Shown: positions 1 through 4,887, numbered from the stretch's first letter. The stretch: 6,617 nucleotides of DNA from Prevotellaceae bacterium UBA1726 (GCA_002316005.1 DCIM01000045.1:1-6617); one strand, 5' to 3'. Made by a program: numbers and translations. The notes: a model not told the origin generated them from the sequence alone.

Positions 1-2
1 AC

Positions 3-98
3 AAGACCGGTACCTACATCGATGAGGATGGCAACACTAAGGTTAAGAAGGCAGCTATCGCTGAGCTCACTCAGGGCATCAAGGTAGAGGCGTATTAA
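3..98 (+). CDS. C-terminal fragment of an unidentified protein
   Basis: An open frame runs from the left window edge to a TAA at 96-98 and gives 31 residues ending in ELTQGIKVEAY. The fragment is rich in Lys, Asp and Glu, has no hydrophobic segment, and reads as the end of a soluble domain. I do not recognise it. In Bacteroidales the smalltalk gene that follows at 885 often lies just downstream of an HU-family DNA-binding protein gene (from memory), so an HU-like protein is a reasonable guess, but nothing in these 31 residues proves it. The reading frame is supported by normal codon use and by a GC-rich hairpin right after the stop. Confidence 0.6.
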   Translation, partial: KTGTYIDEDGNTKVKKAAIAELTQGIKVEAY

Positions 99-105
99 AG
101 ACCGT

Positions 106-122
106 TGCCCCTCGACGGGGCA
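106..122 (+). terminator. Short GC hairpin after the first gene, possible weak terminator
   Basis: TGCCCC (106-111) pairs with GGGGCA (117-122) around the five-base loop TCGAC, eight bases after the TAA. It is not followed by a run of T, only by CGGGATTTAA, so it may protect the 3' end or end transcription only partly. A similar GC hairpin (2756-2770) precedes the smalltalk-like relic further right. Confidence 0.35.
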
Positions 123-150
123 CGGGATTTAACCAGGAATGCGGATTTAA

Positions 151-607
151 GAAAAAAACAGAATAAACCCTCTTCATGATGATTTCGCCTATGGCGTTAA
201 AGCTTCAGCAGTCCTTAGTCTATCAAAGCGAGCTTTGCTACTCCTAAGCCCTTGCTTAAGCAGTCACAATGTGACTAATCATCATTCGAGCCATAAACAG
301 CGCGACATTCTGTCGCTAATAAACATTTTGCCTCCTCATTGAGAATTACACATTGCATAACCATTGTCAATAATAATTGTCTTTGTTGTCCATTGTTGTC
401 TTCTTATTCATACACGACGCGTTAGCCGGTTTATTAAGGAGCAAAGCGACTGCTGTTTATGGCCGCAATGAGGCAAAAGTCCAAAGGACTGCAGAAGAAT
501 TGGATGACTGACGAATGATGCTCGCATCAATTCTCAGGAAGACAAGACTGCTGCAAAAGGCTCTTTAGAGCATTAGCCTCAGACGCGGGGTTTATTTGGT
601 TTTTTTC
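151..607. repeat. 457-bp noncoding element: large imperfect palindrome with 20-bp inverted ends
   Basis: The ends are inverted copies: GAAAAAAACAGAATAAACCC (151-170) and the complement of 588-607 match at 18 of 20 positions. Inside, further blocks are inverted and nested in the same order: 206-213 with 546-553, 280-288 with 512-520, 290-301 with 452-463 (12/12), and 317-324 with 429-436 (8/8). The last two pairs bound 35-nt segments of equal length on each side. The apex is about 325-428 and contains an A/T-rich tract with repeated TTGTC. Many small perfect hairpins decorate the arms: 186-196, 224-237, 245-258, 262-276, 302-316, 478-490, 560-571, and a longer stem 496-502/528-534. I see no convincing gene in it on either strand. 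It could be a MITE-like insertion, a structured RNA or a decayed element. There is no obvious target-site duplication at the ends. Confidence 0.6.
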
Positions 608-625
608 TTCCTAAAATCGAGAACT

Positions 626-814
626 ATGCGTAATATCAAGGAAATCTCGGCGATGTTCCTACTGGTAGCGGGAGTCGCCTTTGCGTTCATAGCACTACTG
701 ATGCCGCCTCCAGGCGAGATACACGACTCCGTGCTCTACATCTTCGCCCAGATCCTGATCTACGCAGGAAGCGTATTCGGAATCAGTGCTTACATTGACC
801 AAAACAAGAAGTAA
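626..814 (+). CDS. Small two-span membrane protein, holin-like (62 aa)
   Basis: Product of 62 residues with two hydrophobic segments, about residues 8-26 and 36-57. They are separated by a short Pro-rich turn, PPPGEIHDS (27-35), and followed by a polar tail DQNKK. I chose the Met at 626 because the ten codons upstream of it in the same frame run through the T-tract of the preceding inverted repeat end (588-607). From memory, small Bacteroidales proteins with a PPxGEIxxSVL turn occur near smalltalk and N-acetylmuramoyl-L-alanine amidase genes and look like holins. Size and topology fit that, but the function is inference. The smalltalk gene follows after a 70-bp gap on the same strand, and no promoter is visible between them. 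No Bacteroidetes-type promoter is clear upstream either. Confidence 0.75.
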   Translation: MRNIKEISAMFLLVAGVAFAFIALLMPPPGEIHDSVLYIFAQILIYAGSVFGISAYIDQNKK

Positions 815-821
815 TTAATTA

Positions 822-868
822 TCTCCTGCTCGCTTCGCTCACGTAACTCGCCCGTAGGGAGCAGGAGA
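822..868 (+). promoter_or_regulatory. Stem-loop in the leader just before the smalltalk gene
   Basis: TCTCCTGCTC (822-831) and GAGCAGGAGA (859-868) form a perfect 10-bp stem with a 27-base loop. The stem starts 7 bases after the stop of the membrane protein gene and ends 16 bases before the smalltalk ATG. The 3' arm contains the only purine-rich AGGAGA near that start, so folding could mask it. Without a T-run it is unlikely to be a terminator. It could set mRNA stability or translation of the smalltalk protein (inference). Confidence 0.55.
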
Positions 869-884
869 CTTAAAACAAAAACTT

Positions 885-977
885 ATGAAGAAGAATGATA
901 TTTGGAAGATGGTCATTCAGACTATCATATCAATCCTTAGTGCCATAGGCACAACGATTGGAATGACTTCCCTTTAG
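885..977 (+). CDS. Smalltalk family protein (30 aa)
   Basis: Thirty residues, starting MKKNDIWKMVIQT and ending IGTTIGMTSL. A short charged and aromatic start (KKNDIW) is followed by one amphipathic-to-hydrophobic helix (residues 9-29) rich in Ile, Ser, Thr and Ala. This is the pattern of the very small Bacteroidales 'smalltalk' proteins: Trp near residue 7, then a TIISILSAIGTT-like core and GxTS near the end. From memory, this family is often found near HU-family and N-acetylmuramoyl-L-alanine amidase genes, and its role is unknown. Here it follows a holin-like gene, and no amidase follows: the next gene is the convergent ATPase. Start and stop are unambiguous; the upstream spacer TTAAAACAAAAACTT is A-rich, as is common before Bacteroidetes starts. 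Confidence 0.8.
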   Translation: MKKNDIWKMVIQTIISILSAIGTTIGMTSL

Positions 978-1034
978 TCCCTCCCCCTACGCACTTTTGT
1001 AGTAGTGCAAAATGTAGGGAGATACAGAGGGGCT
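976..1034 (+). other. Extended stem-loop overlapping the smalltalk stop codon
   Basis: Three stacked helices: AGTCCCTC (976-983) with GAGGGGCT (1027-1034, one G-U), CCCTAC (985-990) with GTAGGG (1014-1019), and TTTTG (995-999) with CAAAA (1008-1012). The last two bases of the TAG stop lie in the outer helix. GCAC (991-994) with GTGC (1005-1008) is a competing pairing. No T-run follows on this strand, so 3'-end protection or part of a compound terminator with the next hairpin is more likely than a simple terminator. Confidence 0.5.
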
Positions 1035-1035
1035 A

Positions 1036-1070
1036 AAAGAAAAAGGGCTTCACATTGCGTGAGGCCCTTT
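1036..1070 (-). terminator. Rho-independent terminator of the ATPase gene
   Basis: AAAGGGCTTCAC (1042-1053) pairs with GTGAGGCCCTTT (1059-1070) over 12 positions with one wobble, loop ATTGC. Read on the minus strand, the stem is followed by TTTTTCTTTT (plus-strand A-rich run just left of the stem). It lies about 60 bases beyond the ATPase stop. It may also stop plus-strand transcripts from the smalltalk gene, although no T-run follows in that direction. Confidence 0.8.
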
Positions 1071-1130
1071 GAGGTTATAAGGAAATGATAAGAGGGGGTA
1101 CTTGTGGGTGATTGCGGTATGAGGAGGAAA

Positions 1131-2456
1131 TTATTTTTTGATATAATCATTCATTCTGTCTGACAGCATCAAAGGGAGATTAAGCAATCCGTCGCGTAGT
1201 TGCAGATTGCGCAAGGACATGCGGATGGCAAGTTCGGTTTCGTTTTTCTTTCTGAACTCACTGAGACTCTTTGCCTGAACACTTTCTTTTGATTTTACTT
1301 CTACCGGTATGATGCGGTTGGCCGACTCAAGCAGGAATTCCACCTCTGCCTGATTGCCTGACGACCAATATAATGGCGTATGCCCTTGACGCAGAATACT
1401 CAACAGTGCATAATTCTCTGTGATGACGCCCTTGAATTCGGTGAAAAGACGATTCTCCTGCATGATGGTGGTGGCATCAAGATGGAACATACGTCTCAGC
1501 AATCCAACATCGTTCAGGTAAAGCTTGAATGCGGATTCGTCTTTATATGCGTTGAGAGGGAATCGTGCTGTCTGCGTATTATACACCTTATGCACCAGTC
1601 CAGCTCTGCAAAGCCAGTCAACAGCCACTTCGTATTCACGAGCTCTGGCGCCTTTCTGTATGTCAGCATATCTGAACTTCTTATTATCCTTTGCCAACTG
1701 TCGCTGCATGCTGTCCCACACCTGCCCGATGCGTATCATCTCACTTGGGGAAGCATACTTTGAGAAATCAAGTGGGTAGGCTTTTAGGATATTATTCAGT
1801 GTTTCATCCACTTCCCTGACATCGTGAGTCTCAATCCAGTCGACAACTGCTTCGGGCATTCCGCCTACAACCAGATGAACCTTGAGTTTTTCAGCCAACT
1901 CCTCTTTGATTATTTCCGGTAACGCATCTTCCACCTTCCAATTGCTTACTATGTTCGCTAACCTCTCATCGTGAGAAGCCAGAAACTCATGAAAGCTAAG
2001 AGGATAAAGAGTCATGAAGTCGACCATTCCTACCGGAAACGAGCGGTTTTTCTTCTTCATCGCCACACCAAGAAGTGAACCCGCACATGCTACGGCATAT
2101 TCAGGGGCGTCTTCCTTGAAGTATTTCAAACTGTTCAAAGCCTCGTCTGAGTCTTGTATCTCGTCAATAACGAGCAATGTCTTTTCGGGTAGAATAGGCT
2201 GTCCCTTAATGAGGCTTATCTGCTCTACTAGCCGATGCGGGTCCTTGGTACGTTCAAATACCTCGCGGATAGATATATCCTTATCAATATTCACAACGAC
2301 GAGGTTGTCAAAACAAAGACTTCCGAATTTCTTCAGCAGCCATGTTTTTCCGACCTGACGAGCCCCTTGCAGAACCAGTGGCTTGCGTTTACGCTTTTCC
2401 TTCCACTGTATCATTTCGTTGAGTAGGAAGCGTTTAAGTTCAGTATTATTATCCAT
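1131..2456 (-). CDS. AAA_14 / DUF4143 family ATPase
   Basis: Product of 441 residues, usual for this family. The N-terminal AAA_14-type ATPase domain has Walker A GARQVGKT (31-38), Walker B LLVIDEIQ (94-101) and a sensor-like ACAGSLLGV (123-131). A DUF4143 domain fills the C-terminal half and carries a PD-(D/E)XK-like signature: EVEF (371-374) followed by PVEVKS (384-389). The family is abundant and multicopy in Bacteroidales. Its biological role is not settled; DNA- or chromatin-linked functions and mobile-element or defence links have been suggested, and I see nothing here that decides. No membrane segment or signal peptide. The start at 2456 sits 26 bases downstream of a Bacteroidetes -7 box, and residues upstream of it would run into the promoter. 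It is a single-gene unit, with its own promoter at 2483-2514 and terminator at 1036-1070. Confidence 0.92.
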   Translation of the reverse strand: MDNNTELKRFLLNEMIQWKEKRKRKPLVLQGARQVGKTWLLKKFGSLCFDNLVVVNIDKDISIREVFERTKDPHRLVEQISLIKGQPILPEKTLLVIDEIQDSDEALNSLKYFKEDAPEYAVACAGSLLGVAMKKKNRSFPVGMVDFMTLYPLSFHEFLASHDERLANIVSNWKVEDALPEIIKEELAEKLKVHLVVGGMPEAVVDWIETHDVREVDETLNNILKAYPLDFSKYASPSEMIRIGQVWDSMQRQLAKDNKKFRYADIQKGARAREYEVAVDWLCRAGLVHKVYNTQTARFPLNAYKDESAFKLYLNDVGLLRRMFHLDATTIMQENRLFTEFKGVITENYALLSILRQGHTPLYWSSGNQAEVEFLLESANRIIPVEVKSKESVQAKSLSEFRKKNETELAIRMSLRNLQLRDGLLNLPLMLSDRMNDYIKK

Positions 2457-2482
2457 CGCCTATATGTTTTGTAAGTTGTGTG

Positions 2483-2514
2483 CAAAGGTACAATAAAATA
2501 TTGAACCAAGCAAC
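2483..2514 (-). promoter_or_regulatory. Bacteroidetes-type promoter of the ATPase gene
   Basis: On the minus strand, TACCTTTG (complement of 2483-2490) matches the -7 consensus TAnnTTTG. TTG (complement of 2511-2513, in the context GTTG) lies 20 bases upstream as a -33 element. The ATG is 26 bases downstream of the -7 box. Confidence 0.65.
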
Positions 2515-2528
2515 ATATCTGCCAAAAA

Positions 2529-2577
2529 TGTGTAAATTTTCACGGAATTGCCACGATAAAATGTGAAAAATTACACA
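2529..2577. repeat. 15-bp inverted repeat upstream of the ATPase promoter
   Basis: TGTGTAAATTTTCAC (2529-2543) and GTGAAAAATTACACA (2563-2577) are inverted copies with one mismatch, 19 bases apart. Each arm is itself roughly of the TGTGA-N6-TCACA form bound by CRP/FNR regulators: TGTGT-AAATTT-TCACG from 2529 and TGTGA-AAAATT-ACACA from 2562. The near edge lies about 15 bases upstream of the -33 element. This position would suit an activator or regulator site; a hairpin is the alternative. Confidence 0.5.
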
Positions 2578-2755
2578 AAACAGATAGATACGCACCGTTT
2601 CCTCATTGCTATAATTTTTAAGAATAGACATTTATAGCTCCAAGTTCGGTCTTTGGCATCAAGGACATTAATCTCCCACAGAAGTAAACCATTTTAAAAC
2701 CGCTAAAGCCCACACGCGGAATAGGGTGACAGCAGTCATTACTATTAAACATCCC
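2578..2755. other. Gene-free stretch between ATPase promoter and smalltalk-like relic
   Basis: I see no gene here on either strand. A 60-codon minus-strand frame covers 2449-2631, but it overlaps the ATPase start, the promoter and the inverted repeat, and does not look like a protein. No Bacteroidetes promoter box pointing right toward the relic is convincing. A partial HU-like gene, expected upstream of a smalltalk unit, was looked for and not found. Confidence 0.5.
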
Positions 2756-2770
2756 GCCCTTCGGGAGGGC
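2756..2770 (+). other. GC hairpin before the smalltalk-like relic
   Basis: GCCCT (2756-2760) pairs with AGGGC (2766-2770), loop TCGGG, ending 15 bases before the relic's ATG. The intact smalltalk gene is likewise preceded at short distance by a stem-loop (822-868), so the two units share the layout hairpin, short spacer, tiny gene. Confidence 0.5.
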
Positions 2771-2785
2771 ATGGGTGGGCCTGAT

Positions 2786-2883
2786 ATGACAGACAACAGC
2801 AAGAACGGCGAGGGACGGTATGGATCAATATCATGCTGACCACTATCACAGCGGTACTTTCCGCACTGGGCTTTGCGGTGTAA
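2786..2883 (+). pseudogene. Frameshifted smalltalk-like small gene
   Basis: From ATG 2786 the frame reads MTDNSKNGEGR and then soon hits TGA (2837-2839). The shifted frame, from TGG at 2821 to TAA at 2881-2883, reads WINIMLTTITAVLSALGFAV. Joining the two at the CGG|TA|TGG junction gives 31 residues, the family's size. The core TITAVLSALG aligns with TIISILSAIG of the intact protein at 885-977 (identical at T, I, L, S, A, G; conservative elsewhere), and Trp precedes it in both. The second frame has no usable start of its own upstream of an internal ATG. A hairpin precedes the gene and a strong terminator follows it, so it was probably a real transcription unit. A sequencing indel or programmed frameshift could give the same picture. 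Confidence 0.55.
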
Positions 2884-2917
2884 ACACCCTGATGTAATCG
2901 GGCAACAAACAAGCGAC

Positions 2918-2949
2918 AGGCGACGAGGAGCAATCCCCGCCGCCTTTTT
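2918..2949 (+). terminator. Rho-independent terminator after the smalltalk-like relic
   Basis: AGGCGACGAGGA (2918-2929) pairs with TCCCCGCCGCCT (2934-2945), with two A-C mismatches and a GCAA tetraloop (2930-2933). TTTTT follows at 2945-2949. It points right, 34 bases after the relic's stop, and so shows that a plus-strand transcript exists or existed here. The convergent 277-aa gene ends 26 bases further on. Confidence 0.75.
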
Positions 2950-2974
2950 GTATTGACGGGGGCGGGAGGCTGAA

Positions 2975-3808
2975 CTAAATCATCTCGCCGAGGTGGAAGA
3001 TGATATCCCAGTGGCAAAGGTCACCCCCAGCGGAGTAGATGTTATTTCCGTTCATATCGAAGAAGCGGTCGGGTTTGCCGTCGGTGGTTGCTGGTTCGAA
3101 ACGGATATCCCTTACCAGTACCGTTCCTGTTTTCGCTGCTGCATCCGTTCCAGTGAAGAATTCAATCTTGCCGATGTTGGCAGGCGCATACGGGTAGACA
3201 CCGTCATTCCAGATATCGAGGTCGCCACAGAGTGGGTTGTCCGGGGAGATCTTATCTGGATAGAAGAAGGCGTTGCCATTCGCGTCGGTCTTGAGATATT
3301 GCTTGTAGTTCTCAGGACTGAGGGGTTGGCGTATTTCTTTGGTATAGCCGGAGGTGATCTTTGCCAGTTGCGTCAGCGTTACTTTGATGCGAATGGTCTG
3401 CTCTTCGTCAGCCTCGCTGTGTGAAGAAGCCTTTTTATCCTTCTCGAGCGTTTGCAAAATGCGATTCTTAAGCTGGATGTATTCGTCGGGCACATTATTA
3501 ATTATTTTCACCTGCGTGTCGGGCGCGAGAGCCTTGAAGAGCGAAGCTGGTATCTCCTTTGTGATTGCGATCGAGTAATCAGCAGTGCATTTTTCTGCTC
3601 TCATGACCTTTCTTGAGTGGGCAACGGCCTGATTGACGAACTTTTCCGAATAGTATTTCGGCAGGTCTTCCAACTGCCAAGGGTAGTTGTTTTCAGCCAG
3701 CCACTTCTCAAGGTCAGCTATGTCCTTTCTAAAGAAACTCACCTCAGTAGTCTGGGCTGAGTGGATATCTTCACTGATGAAGATGCAGTAAGCGAACTCG
3801 TATTTCAT
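2975..3808 (-). CDS. Hypothetical protein (277 aa)
   Basis: I do not recognise this protein. From the Met at 3808 it has 277 residues and no signal peptide or membrane segment. Residues 1-60 are mixed and aromatic (MKYEFAYCIF, then KWLAENNYPWQLEDLPKYY). The middle (about 55-110) is Lys/Ala-rich and ends in a long helix. Residues 113-138 are a highly charged linker (EKDKKASSHSEADEEQ). The C-terminal half is rich in Gly, Asp, Pro and aromatics (WNDGVYPYAPANIGKIEFF; FDMNGNNIYSAGGDLCHWDI), which suggests a beta-rich ligand-binding or structural domain. I chose 3808 rather than the upstream Met codons because a -7 box (3831-3838) and the GntR terminator lie within that longer frame. It is the second gene of the minus-strand series, apparently transcribed alone. 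Confidence 0.75.
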   Translation of the reverse strand: MKYEFAYCIFISEDIHSAQTTEVSFFRKDIADLEKWLAENNYPWQLEDLPKYYSEKFVNQAVAHSRKVMRAEKCTADYSIAITKEIPASLFKALAPDTQVKIINNVPDEYIQLKNRILQTLEKDKKASSHSEADEEQTIRIKVTLTQLAKITSGYTKEIRQPLSPENYKQYLKTDANGNAFFYPDKISPDNPLCGDLDIWNDGVYPYAPANIGKIEFFTGTDAAAKTGTVLVRDIRFEPATTDGKPDRFFDMNGNNIYSAGGDLCHWDIIFHLGEMI

Positions 3809-3830
3809 ATTTCTGTCAGTTTTGTTTCTG

Positions 3831-3838
3831 CAAATATA
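3831..3838 (-). promoter_or_regulatory. Probable -7 box of the 277-aa gene
   Basis: The complement reads TATATTTG, a full match to TAnnTTTG, 22 bases upstream of the ATG. At the -33 position there is no TTTG; instead the spacer holds the perfect palindrome TCCCGGGA (3853-3860). So the promoter is weak, or it depends on a regulator. Confidence 0.55.
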
Positions 3839-3964
3839 GGAAGATTGCACTTTCCCGGGACAGGAAATGCGAGTTTTTTTGAAAAAAATATGTGAGAGGG
3901 TGAGAGAGTAGAGAAAGTAAAGAGGGTAAATGACAGTCAAGAAAGTAAAAGAAGGGAGGGCACC

Positions 3965-3997
3965 AAAAAAAAGGACAGGGCTGATGAGGCTCTGTCC
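3965..3997 (-). terminator. Rho-independent terminator of the GntR gene
   Basis: GGACAGGGCT (3973-3982) pairs with GGCTCTGTCC (3988-3997) over ten positions with two wobbles, loop GATGA. On the minus strand it is followed by eight T (A-run 3965-3972). It begins 26 bases beyond the GntR stop and separates that gene from the 277-aa gene. Confidence 0.88.
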
Positions 3998-4023
3998 ATT
4001 GATTGTATGAAGTGAGAGGGGGA

Positions 4024-4755
4024 TTACTGTCTTTCGGATTCGATGGTGTAGGTGAAGCAATCCGCGCGATAGTAGCCGATATTGTATTCTACCGCTTTAC
4101 CATTGATGTCGTAAACAAAGCGCTTTCGGACCAGGATTGGATCGTTTTCGTCGATTTCGAGTTTCTCGGCAATCATCTTCCCTGCAAGGGAAGCGCTAAC
4201 TTCCTCCTTGCTGGTCTTTACAATGACCTGATAGTTTTTTTCCAGAATCTCGTAGAGTGGGGTGCTGAAACTCTCATTGTCGGAAATAGCGATTTCAGGA
4301 TTGAAATAAGAGATGAAATAGACAAACGGAAAATCTTTGTTTCCACGTACTCGCTCAAGAACCAGACAACGGGTTGATTCAGGGTTGCTAATTTTTAAAA
4401 ATTCTGATATTTCCTCGTTGGGGTTCTTGTGGCTGATGTGGAGTTCGAAATTATGGATTTCGATGCCGAGCATCTTCATCTCCTGCGAGAAACTGAGCCA
4501 GTTTTTGCTTCTTCCGAGAATACCCTTCTTTGCCACTTTCGTGCCAATACCTTTTTTTCTTACCAACAGTCCTTCGAAGACCAGTTTGTTGATGGCCTGA
4601 CGAAGGGTATTTCGAGAGATGCTCAGTTCGACAGAGAGGTCGGTTTCCTTTGGAAGATACTTTCCTTTCTTGTATTCGTCCTGTTCGATGAGTTTACGCA
4701 GGTAGGCTTCAGCTTGAGCATGGAGAGGTATATTCTTTTTTGCTTTAGATGCCAT
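4024..4755 (-). CDS. GntR family (HutC/UTRA type) transcriptional regulator
   Basis: Product of 243 residues. The GntR winged helix-turn-helix covers about residues 9-75, with the typical LPKETDLSVELSISRNTLRQ (34-53) recognition region and an AINKLVFEGLL helix, then the wing KKGIGTKV. An effector-binding UTRA domain follows (about 90-240), ending in VEYNIGYYRADCFTY, a usual UTRA end. UTRA domains of this kind bind small molecules, often sugar phosphates. I chose the Met at 4755 because it lies 18 bases after a -7 box; the 40 codons upstream in frame translate to hydrophobic A/T-rich sequence lying in the promoter. It is divergent from the mannose-6-phosphate isomerase gene. So it probably represses or activates that gene and itself, with a hexose phosphate as a likely signal (inference). 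Confidence 0.92.
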   Translation of the reverse strand: MASKAKKNIPLHAQAEAYLRKLIEQDEYKKGKYLPKETDLSVELSISRNTLRQAINKLVFEGLLVRKKGIGTKVAKKGILGRSKNWLSFSQEMKMLGIEIHNFELHISHKNPNEEISEFLKISNPESTRCLVLERVRGNKDFPFVYFISYFNPEIAISDNESFSTPLYEILEKNYQVIVKTSKEEVSASLAGKMIAEKLEIDENDPILVRKRFVYDINGKAVEYNIGYYRADCFTYTIESERQ

Positions 4756-4773
4756 AAATAATGTATTTTGATG

Positions 4774-4806
4774 CAAAGATAGGAAAAAAATAAAAAAAAC
4801 AACAAA
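4774..4806 (-). promoter_or_regulatory. Promoter of the GntR gene
   Basis: On the minus strand, TATCTTTG (complement of 4774-4781) is a perfect TAnnTTTG -7 box and TTTG (complement of 4803-4806) the -33 box, 21 bases apart. The -33 box is the left end of the near-palindrome CAAAATAATTTG (4803-4814). Confidence 0.75.
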
Positions 4807-4867
4807 ATAATTTGGATTATTTAAAATAATTTGTAACTTTGCACCAAATCTATTATGTTTGAACATA
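4803..4867. promoter_or_regulatory. Candidate regulator binding sites in the divergent control region
   Basis: AAAATAATTTG occurs twice in direct orientation (4804-4814 and 4823-4833, starts 19 bp apart). ATTATTT-A-AAATAAT (4816-4830) is a perfect inverted repeat filling the spacer between the -33 and -7 boxes of the isomerase promoter. TATGTT-TG-AACATA (4854-4867) is a second palindrome just after the expected start site. The repeat overlaps both -33 boxes, so one bound protein could block both promoters. Binding by the neighbouring GntR protein is inference. Confidence 0.5.
4811..4841 (+). promoter_or_regulatory. Promoter of the mannose-6-phosphate isomerase gene
   Basis: TTTG (4811-4814) and TAACTTTG (4834-4841) are perfect -33 and -7 boxes with 19 bases between. 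They start only five bases from the divergent GntR -33 box, so the two promoters are back to back. The ATG is 46 bases after the -7 box, leaving a leader of about 40 bases. Confidence 0.78.
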
Positions 4868-4887
4868 CTAAACAATATTTTTGGTAA

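Noticed and set aside
361..402. CRISPR-like short repeats (TTGTC units)
   Set aside because: Units are only 5-8 bases, unevenly spaced and without unique spacers; this is low-complexity sequence at the apex of the palindrome.
405..420. Short minus-strand peptide starting MNKKTTMDNKD in the palindrome apex
   Set aside because: It ends after 14 codons, has no promoter or family resemblance, and lies in repetitive sequence.
151..607. Retron-like or DGR-like RNA in the large palindrome
   Set aside because: No reverse transcriptase gene lies in the window, and no template/variable repeat pair was seen. The inverted ends alone are not enough.
1380..2426. Several plus-strand frames (127, 84, 114 and 63 codons) within the ATPase gene
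   Set aside because: They are antisense to clear Walker A, Walker B and DUF4143 motifs and have no promoter or recognisable protein features.
2449..2631. 60-codon minus-strand frame upstream of the ATPase gene
   Set aside because: It overlaps the ATPase start in another frame, the ATPase promoter and a 15-bp inverted repeat, and its translation is low-complexity hydrophobic/aromatic.
2993..3424. 143-codon plus-strand frame opposite the 277-aa gene
   Set aside because: The minus-strand frame has a promoter at the right distance. The plus frame begins just after a plus-strand terminator and has no promoter of its own.
4756..4875. Longer N-terminus for the GntR protein
   Set aside because: The extra 40 codons cover both divergent promoters and encode a hydrophobic stretch atypical of a cytoplasmic regulator. 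The Met at 4755 fits the promoter and the domain start.
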